DNA of 64,000 bases from Diphasiastrum complanatum (taxonomy: Eukaryota > Streptophyta > Lycopodiopsida > Lycopodiales > Lycopodiaceae), in contig CM055097.1 of NCBI GenBank assembly GCA_029204225.1, forward strand, positions 28,075,192 to 28,139,191, read 5' to 3'. Shown here piece by piece: positions 58,034 to 64,000 of the stretch; positions within the stretch are counted from its first letter, which is position 1, and every line of letters starts with the position of its first letter. The notes under the pieces were generated by a model. The model made no database searches, was not told where the DNA came from, and saw nothing but the letters and a program-made list of their open reading frames with translations. The translations under genes were made by a program, and so were the position numbers.

Positions 58034-59306
58034 TTAGATTAGACATTTGTTTTTCAGAAATCTAAGTTCCAACCCATTCTCAGCATTCTTCGAAATTTTT
58101 GGTACAAACATCACTCCTCTTAGCGCTCCTCTATCCCCTTCGAATTTCAGGAGTACACTCCCACTTCCTGGGGATTCAATTGATTGGTTATTCTCCACAA
58201 TCACCCTCTTGTCCTGGCGATTTTCCACGTAGTCTATCAGCACTCCTTTATCGTTTGTCATGTGCGCTGTGGCACTAGTGTCTAAGTACCAATTGTCATC
58301 TCTTGCCACACTGTCTTCTGAGCTGGAAATGTTGATGGGCTCCCAGTGGTAGCACTCCTTTCTTGGGGTTGTCTTTGTCCTTACTTTACGAGGAGCCCCA
58401 TCTTCCCCAATTGCCATAAACGCTATGTTCTCCTCCTCCTCCTGCTCTTCAGCCACGTTTGTCTTCTTTTTCTTCATATCTTCAGCTCGTTTGTTGCATT
58501 CCCTGGCTATGTGTCCAGTGTTGTTGCAGTAATAGCAAACGATGTCTCTCCTGCGTTCTGCATGCGCAATTTTTCCCGCTCGCGCATGCCATCCTTCTCC
58601 ACTTCCTTTGGATTGAACCTTCTTCTCCATTCCCTGCCTCCTTGGGTTGTCCTTGAATCTTGTTCCTGACATTCTCCCAATCAGCGCTAATTCTTCTGTT
58701 CCTACCTAACTTTTCCTCCTCTCGTCTTCCTGCAGCAACCTCTTCATGACATCTGTGATTTCAAGATCCTCGATCCTGCTATTCTCGAGCACCATTATCA
58801 ACGGATAGGACACTGGAAGGCTTTCTAGGATGGTGAACACAAGGTGAGTCTTCTCCACATGCGCTCCTGCTGCCTCCAGTTGCCTTGCAAATCCTTTCAT
58901 TTTCTCAAGATGCTCCAACAACGAATCTCCCTCCATCATTCTGATGTTTGCTAGCTTTCTCCTTAGAAGCAGCACATTCGTCACGCTCTTCCCTTCATAA
59001 AATCCCTCCAGTGTTCTCCACACGGTCTTCGAATCCTTCGCATCCTGCACCTGCGAAGTTGGTACCTCAACCCAAGCTTAGGCAGATGGTTGCGAATGCC
59101 TTCATTTCTCGTGCTTGGAGAGTTCCGACGGCATCAGCATTCAACACTCCCTCTCAATTGATCGCAGGCGGAGGTTCTGTTCCTTCCACAATCCCCCACA
59201 GGCCTTTATCTTCCAGAATCATCTTGATCCTCCACTTCCACAGAGCGTATTCTTCTCCCTCGAACCTTTCGATCGTTTTCTGCTTAGGATGCGCTTGCCC
59301 CTCCAT
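58034..59306 (-). pseudogene. Copia gag, zinc knuckle and protease
   Basis: Start codon at 59,304-59,306 gives MEGQAHPKQKTIERFEGEEY, then WKWRIKMILEDKGLW, the usual plant Copia gag start. A frameshift near 59,060 precedes 58,706-59,050. The zinc knuckle is canonical: CYYCNNTGHIARECN (near 58,530). The protease reads WYLDTSATAHMTND; the usual DSG/DTG triad is DTS. A further frameshift near 58,030 separates it from integrase. Confidence 0.9.
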
Positions 59307-59403
59307 ATCCTGCTATCCGAATCCTCTGGCGCTTTCGTCTTGCTCTGGATCGTTCTGCTCCATACCCTGTCTCTTCGGTTGGCGTCAGTAGCTGTCGAGG
59401 TAC

Positions 59404-59417
59404 GTGGGCCCATAACC
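59404..59417 (-). other. Primer-binding site matching the initiator-Met tRNA anticodon arm
   Basis: Two bases inside the 5' LTR, the minus strand reads GGTTATGGGCCCAC. This is complementary to the anticodon stem-loop of plant initiator-Met tRNA (GTGGGCCCATAACC), not to its 3' end. It matches the half-tRNA priming described for Drosophila copia. No TGGTATCAGAGC site is present at this junction. Confidence 0.82.
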
Positions 59418-59419
59418 TT

Positions 59420-59738
59420 TGTGATCTGTGTGTCAAAATTCCTTTGGCCAAGCACAGTAGGACGGAGCACAAAATCAAAAGCAAAAGCAAAGATCTTCAA
59501 TCATTTGCAGTAATCACAAAGCAATCACATCAAGCAAATTGCAATACATAGATTACACAAAAGCGTGCATCCGTTCTATTGATTATCCATTATATGCACA
59601 AAACATCATCAATGCCAAGAAGGCACTTTTGCCTACGTGTCCTGCTGGACATCAAGAAAACCATATCCTCATTTGTCCTTAAGTCCTAACTGCCAATTCT
59701 CGTTTCATCCGACTGTGAAGTGTTGTTATATGGCCACA
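59420..59738 (-). repeat. 5' LTR of minus-strand Copia
   Basis: 319 bp; partner of 55,042-55,358. Confidence 0.95.
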
Positions 59739-59743
59739 ATTTC

Positions 59744-59842
59744 TGTGTCTTGATGATTGAATTGTTCATTTTGTGTCATCTGCTGATTGAACTGTTCTTG
59801 TGGTACTTCTGCGTTTAGTTTTCTGTAATCATAATACATCGA
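59744..59842 (+). repeat. Right part of the outer Copia LTR (tentative)
   Basis: Short non-coding stretch between the nested minus-strand element and the primer site at 59,846. Rich in 'ttgaa' and 'ttgttc' words. Confidence 0.4.
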
Positions 59843-59845
59843 AGA

Positions 59846-59857
59846 TTATGGGCCCAC
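59846..59857 (+). other. Half-tRNA primer-binding site of the outer Copia
   Basis: TTATGGGCCCAC, on the plus strand, is the same initiator-Met anticodon-arm complement as at 59,404-59,417 but in the opposite orientation. It lies upstream of a Copia gag that resumes at about 63,390 after the nested element. Confidence 0.65.
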
Positions 59858-59913
59858 GACCGTACTGAGGGATCCCCAGTATCATTTGCTTAGCTCAAAA
59901 TTAACGATTGATC

Positions 59914-60174
59914 TGTTAGAAATCAATGATAAACTTCATTGTTACGTTTACGATGCACATTAATGTTGACAACTGTGACCAGTTGTCAATAGCCGTAGAC
60001 TAGTCTATTAGTCTACTCGTAGGTTTTCTCTCTCTATCAGGGTTCAGAGTTTATTTGTACATTTCACATTCTGTATGAGTTTGTGTGATAGAGTGACAGT
60101 GCATGTTCTTCTTCCGTCTTCTTGTGGTGATTGCTTATGGTGAATGCTTGATGTTGCATATCTAATTCTTGACA
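59914..60174 (+). repeat. 5' LTR of nested Copia
   Basis: 261 bp, TGTTAGAAATC...CTTGACA. Compared with the 3' LTR it contains an extra block of about 30 bp near 59,931-59,960 ('aaacttcattgttacgttta' onwards) plus scattered substitutions. Confidence 0.95.
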
Positions 60175-60186
60175 TGGTATCGGAGC
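60175..60186 (+). other. Primer-binding site, initiator-Met tRNA 3' end
   Basis: TGGTATCGGAGC directly follows the LTR. One base differs from the usual TGGTATCAGAGC. Confidence 0.9.
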
Positions 60187-60374
60187 AACGATAGTCCTGC
60201 GTGCCTGATCAGTGGATACAGCTTGTCACAGGCTCTGCAACGAAGTGAGAAAGTCCTTCACGGGAGGTGAAACTTGGAGAGACAAAAACGGCTGGAAGAA
60301 ATTCTTCTTTGGTGTATTTTGTAGGGTTGGAGCTCAGAATCATCAGTGGAGGATCCAAACTCATCTATCCAGTA

Positions 60375-61625
60375 ATGGCAACTCTAAGCGAGAGTGTCCT
60401 TAATGCGTCAAGCAAATTGGAAGGTGCCGGCAACTATGTAGTTTGGAAATTCAAACTGAAGAACATTTTGATGGAAAAGGAGCTATGGGAGATCGTGACA
60501 GGTGAAGAGACAAGGCCAGTGATTGAAGAAGATCAGCGGGCATTTGATAGGAGAAGACGGAAAGCCCAAAATGTCATCAACTTATCAGTTAGAGATGCAA
60601 TTATTCCCTATATTTCAGATTCAGAAGGACCAAAAGAAGCGTGGGATACATTTAAGGCATTGTTTGAAACGACAAATACATCTCGAATACTATTTCTAAA
60701 GACAAAGTTGCATACATTGCGGATGGATGATGGTGCAACTATTGCCAATCGCATATTGAAGATCAAAGAGATCCGTGATCAATTAGTAGCAGTTGGAGAG
60801 CGAGTACAAGATCGTGAGATCGTGCAATTGACATTGAATAGTCTGAGTGAGTCACATCAGATATTTGTGACGAGTATAGCCACAAGAGAAAATCTTCCAA
60901 CCTATGAAGAATTAGGTGGATTGCTTTTGCAAGAAGAGCAACGTCAAGAGAACTTGAATCATCGTAACAGGAGCTATGATCCAGCTCTTGCAGTTAGAGG
61001 ACGAGGTGGAAGATTTGGCCGTGGAAAGTATCAATCGAGAGGAGGAAACTCAAGTCGAGGATCATTTCAACAATTTCATGAGCAAGTCAATGATAGTCCG
61101 AATCAAGGTAATTGGAATCAAGACCGAGGTCAAGGACGCGGCTATTCAAGACAAAATAAACTTGGAAATTGTAGGTACTGCAACAAACCTGGTCACTGAG
61201 AGCGTGAATGTTTCAAGAAACAAAAGGAGATGGAACAAAGAAAAGACAAATGGCAAGCGGAAAATTATGCTGATCAACATCAATTTGATGACTATTATTA
61301 TGAAGACAATTATACTGATCAACATCAATACGATGATGATCAATATGAAGATGATACACTTGAGAGTTCAAAATTGTTCATTACAACATTAATGACAAGT
61401 GATGAAGCCAAGGATACCTGGTACATTGATAGTGGTGCATCCAAGCACATGACTTCAAGGAAAGAGTGGTTTTCAGAACTCAAGAAAACTGACAATGGTG
61501 ATGAAGTTGGAAAAGCTGATGGCAAATTGCTATCTGTTAAAGGAGTTGGAGTGGTACCATTGAAGTTAGCCAACGGGAAGATAAAGCATATAAGCAATGT
61601 GCAATATGTAACTGGCTTAGCTAAC
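60375..61625 (+). pseudogene. Copia gag and protease with a stop in the zinc knuckle
   Basis: The start codon at 60,375 gives MATLSESVLNASSKLEGAGN and WKFKLKNILMEKELWEIV, the typical gag N-terminus. A Gly/Arg-rich nucleic-acid-binding part follows. The zinc knuckle CRYCNKPGH-x-ERECF is interrupted by TGA at 61,197-61,199 in place of a single residue. The same frame then continues through a Tyr/Asp/Gln-rich stretch to the protease WYIDSGASKHMTS (DSG intact, near 61,420). It runs to HISNVQYVTGLANNL, where it is joined directly to RT. A 5' extension of the frame to 60,267 lies in the leader and is probably not translated. Confidence 0.92.
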
Positions 61626-63060
61626 AATCTGAAATGGAAGCTATATCAAAAAATAGGACGTGGAACTTGGTTGAGCTACCTGATGGTAAGACGCCTATCA
61701 CTTGCAAATGGATATACAAGATCAAATTTGGAGCTGATGGGCAACTCAACAAGTATAAAGCACGGTTGGTTGCGAGAGGATTTGAGCAGCAGGAAGGTAT
61801 TGATTTTGAAGAAACCTTTGCACCCGTAGCTAAGATGGTAACTATACATTCTATCATTGCTATTTCTGCTTTCTATGGTTGGAAGATCCAGCAAATAGAC
61901 GTTAAATCTGCTTTCCTTACTGGAGTGCTAGATGAAGAGCTCAAGGATTTGTTGAGCCAGGGAGAGAGCATCTCGTTTGTAAGCTCAACAAAGCCATTTA
62001 TGGATTGAAGCAAGCACAACGGGCGTGTTACTCTTGCATTGATGACACTTCAAGCGAAGGGGAATGATAAAGAGTGATGTTGATCCTAATCTATACATTC
62101 TAAGGCAAGATTCAGATATAGTGTTCATTGTGTTGTACGTGGATGATTTGATTATTACAGGAAGTAATGAGAGCTTAATTGATGAAGCAAAATCAGATCT
62201 TTCCAAAGCTTTTGACATGAGTGATCTAGGATTGATGCACTATTGTCTTGGCATTGAAGTATGGCAAAAGGAAGACATGGTCTTTCTTACACAAAGCAAA
62301 TATGCACGAGATTTGCTTTGTAAGTTCAATATGCAAGATTGTAAGCCTTTGAGTACACCTATGGATGTCAACATGAAGCTTACTGCATATGATGAATATG
62401 AGAAAGTGGATGCTTATTTGTATAGACAGTTGGGGGGTAGTTTGATCTATTTGACACACACACAACCTGATATTTCTTATGTTATTGGTGTTGTTAGTCA
62501 ATTTATGCAAGATCCTAGTCAAGCACACTGGAAGTCTGCTAAACGTATTTTCAGATACATTCGAGGGACATTGAATTTTGGTTTGAAGTATGATCAGCCT
62601 AAAGCGCCAATGTTGGTAGGTTATACAGATGCCGATTGGGCAGGTAATATTGATGACAGAAGATCTACCAGTGGTCATACATTCAGTTATGGTACAGCTG
62701 CAATTTTATGGAGCAGCAAAAAGCACCCTACAGTAGCCTTATCATCGACGGAAGTTGAATATCGAGCACTCAACAATGCTACACAAGAAGCGGTATGGTT
62801 ACGAAGATTGCCTGTGGATTTAGGTCAACCACATGTGGATGCAACTACTATATCTTGTGATAATCAAAGTTGCATTCACCTTGCCAAAAATCCAATTTTA
62901 CATGCTCGAACCAAGCACATCGAAATACACTACCATTTTGTTCGAGAGAAAAATTTTATGGAGCCATTGATCTTGTTTTTTGTAAATATGACGATCAAAT
63001 GGCAGATATTTTTACTAAGTCATTAGGTAGATGTAAATTTGAGAGGTTTCGTACTCTATC
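61626..63060 (+). pseudogene. Copia reverse transcriptase and RNase H
   Basis: RT starts at EMEAISKNRTWNLVELPDGK (61,634-62,008), one frame away from gag-protease, with ARGFEQQEGIDFEETFAPVA and IDVKSAFLTG. After a frame change, 62,064-63,026 holds VLYVDDLIITG, HYCLGIEVW, RQLGGSLIYLTHTQPDISYV and the RNase H motifs GYTDADWAGNIDDRRSTSGH, LSSTEVEYRAL and HFVREK. ADIFTKSL lies in another frame near 63,004. Catalytic residues are conserved, but at least two frameshifts exist. Confidence 0.93.
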
Positions 63061-63088
63061 AGGGATAGAAAAATGTAATTTTATCATT

Positions 63089-63096
63089 GAGGAAAG
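63089..63096 (+). other. Polypurine tract
   Basis: GAGGAAAG directly before the 3' LTR start, the priming site for plus-strand synthesis. Confidence 0.8.
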
Positions 63097-63326
63097 TGTT
63101 AGAAATCAATGATTAATGTTGACAGTTGTGACCAGTTGTCAATAGTCGTAGGCTAGTCATTAGTCTACTCGTAGGTTTTCTCTCTCTACCAGGGTCCAAG
63201 GTTTATTTGTACATTTTAAATTTTGTATGAGTTTGTGTGATAGAGTGATAGTGCGTGTTCTTCTTCCGACTTCTTGTGGTGATTGCTTATGGTGAATGCT
63301 TGATGTTGCATATCTAATTCTTGACA
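63097..63326 (+). repeat. 3' LTR of nested Copia
   Basis: 230 bp, partner of 59,914-60,174. It lacks the about 30-bp block near the start of the 5' LTR. Confidence 0.95.
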
Positions 63327-63331
63327 TGATC

Positions 63332-63788
63332 GTCCTCGATCAAGAGATCGCGATTTTTCAAAACCAGAAAACTCTCAAGTGATACAGATGGTTAAAGCGG
63401 ACGCAGAACTGCGAGTCTATCAGACGCAGGTGGCTTTGATTGATCCCAGGATCTTAGAAAAACTACAGGGACCGAACTATCCCTAGTGGAGTTGGAAGAT
63501 CAGGATGGTCTTGGAGGAACGAGGGCTCTGGGAACTCGGATGATTGTCATACAGTGGTGGTTTCGATTGGTAAAAATTTTCAAGGTACTGATCAGAGCTG
63601 GTATTTGGACTCATGAGCGAGTAGCCACATGGCTTTTGACCGAAAACTAATTTTCCCATATGAAATGCTCCCTGCAAGACAGGAAGTGATGGTTGCAAAC
63701 AACACCTTCATCAAATCCATAGGAAAAGGATCAGTATCCATTGAGATAAGCAAGGATTGCAGTGATAGATGTCCTATATGTGCCAGGA
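63332..63788 (+). pseudogene. Outer Copia gag start and protease (internally deleted)
   Basis: Gag from about 63,389 reads MVKADAELRVYQTQVALIDP, then EKLQGPNYP with a TAG, and MVLEERGLWELG. Most of gag and the zinc knuckle are deleted. The protease QSWYLDS-x-ASSHMAFDRKL follows (near 63,598; Gly of DSG replaced by TGA). VIDVLYVPGI lies near 63,760-63,788. This is the part of the outer element cut off from its primer site by the nested Copia. Confidence 0.82.
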
Positions 63789-63789
63789 A

Positions 63790-64000
63790 TTTTGTGCGAA
63801 GGTTTCATCGAAATCTATTCCCTCTGTCTGGGCACATCCATTTGCTACTATTCTCGCTTTGTACCTTTCTATCCCTTCGTCAACATCAAACTTTATTTTG
63901 AACACCCATTTGCAGCCTATTGCCTTTCTTCCCTTTGGAAGATGTACTAAGTCCCAAGCATCATTCTGCTGAATGGACTTCATCTCCTCTAGCATCGCAT
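63790..64000 (-). pseudogene. Copia RT fragment in inverted orientation, runs off the window
   Basis: The minus-strand frame reads MLEEMKSIQQNDAWDLVHLP, then CKWVFKIKFDVDEGIERYKA and EGIDFDETFA, the N-terminal part of Copia RT. It is joined head-on to the plus-strand protease region near 63,790-63,797, where RT motifs stop after ETFA. Confidence 0.88.

Larger units (their letters stand above)
55037..59743 (-). mobile_element. Complete but inactive Copia element, minus strand, with target duplications
   Basis: LTRs 55,042-55,358 and 59,420-59,738 flank a 4.06-kb interior read on the minus strand. Both outer borders carry ATTTC (55,037-55,041 and 59,739-59,743), a 5-bp target-site duplication. 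Primer-binding site and polypurine tract are in the right places. All Copia domains are present in order gag, protease, integrase, RT, RNase H, but several frameshifts and a nonsense codon break the polyprotein. Confidence 0.95.
59909..63331 (+). mobile_element. Nested Copia element without integrase, with target duplications
   Basis: LTRs 59,914-60,174 and 63,097-63,326 flank a 2.9-kb interior. Perfect TGATC duplications lie at 59,909-59,913 and 63,327-63,331. Primer site and polypurine tract are intact. Gag, protease, RT and RNase H are present, but the integrase is deleted, making the element 3.4 kb instead of about 5 kb. It sits between the primer site and gag of the outer Copia and is therefore younger than it. 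Confidence 0.96.

Noticed and set aside
60267-60374. Upstream extension of the Copia gag start to 60,267
   Set aside because: The conserved gag N-terminus begins at the ATG at 60,375. The extension lies in the leader after the primer site.

Overview
The window is nuclear DNA of a land plant. The evidence is an XRCC3-type RAD51 paralogue, the C-terminal third of an intron-containing ABCG half-transporter, Ty1/Copia and Ty3/Gypsy retrotransposons of plant type (some with chromodomains) primed from initiator-Met tRNA, CACTA-like transposon ends, and about twenty long (GA)n/(CT)n arrays. A large, repeat-rich genome such as that of a fern or other seed-free vascular plant would fit, but the sequence alone does not prove the lineage. 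Only one protein-coding gene looks intact: XRCC3 at 52.5-54.1 kb. Nearly everything else is transposon sequence at different stages of decay.

Layout: 0-4.3 kb is a decayed Gypsy gag-pol. 5-9 kb holds an LTR-like stretch, AT-rich DNA and a tandem repeat. 9.2-12.2 kb is a very degraded chromodomain Gypsy. 12.4-18.9 kb is a damaged Copia on the minus strand, inside remains of a second LTR element whose LTR pieces form an inverted pair. 19.5-22.4 kb holds a (CT)n array, DNA-transposon ends and the first copy of a 0.7-0.8 kb dispersed repeat. 23.1-24.9 kb holds a tRNA-like short insert and four exons of ABCG (minus strand). 25-34.9 kb is minisatellites, GA arrays, a four-copy coding-like module and reshuffled repeat blocks. 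34.9-36.4 kb is a 1.46-kb palindrome made of two opposed Gypsy LTRs. 37.3-38.3 kb is a higher-order GT/GA repeat. 39-40.6 kb is a CACTA-like end abutting a Gypsy fragment.

40.6-44.8 kb is the least explained part. Two convergent, unrecognised reading regions lie beside about nine copies, in both orientations, of a GATATCG/ACGCG motif. This looks like an undescribed DNA transposon. 44.9-48.7 kb is an internally deleted chromodomain Gypsy with its 3' LTR, followed by the 3' part and LTR of another Gypsy.

Downstream of XRCC3, 54.9-64 kb is a nest of three Copia elements. A minus-strand element (55,042-59,738, target duplication ATTTC) and a plus-strand element (59,914-63,326, target duplication TGATC) are both inserted in an older plus-strand Copia. 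The minus-strand element and the host element carry a primer site matching the anticodon arm of initiator-Met tRNA (half-tRNA priming). The plus-strand inner element instead uses the tRNA 3' end.

The genes do not form an operon or pathway. The functional theme is one DNA-repair gene and one transporter remnant in a retrotransposon-dominated interval.
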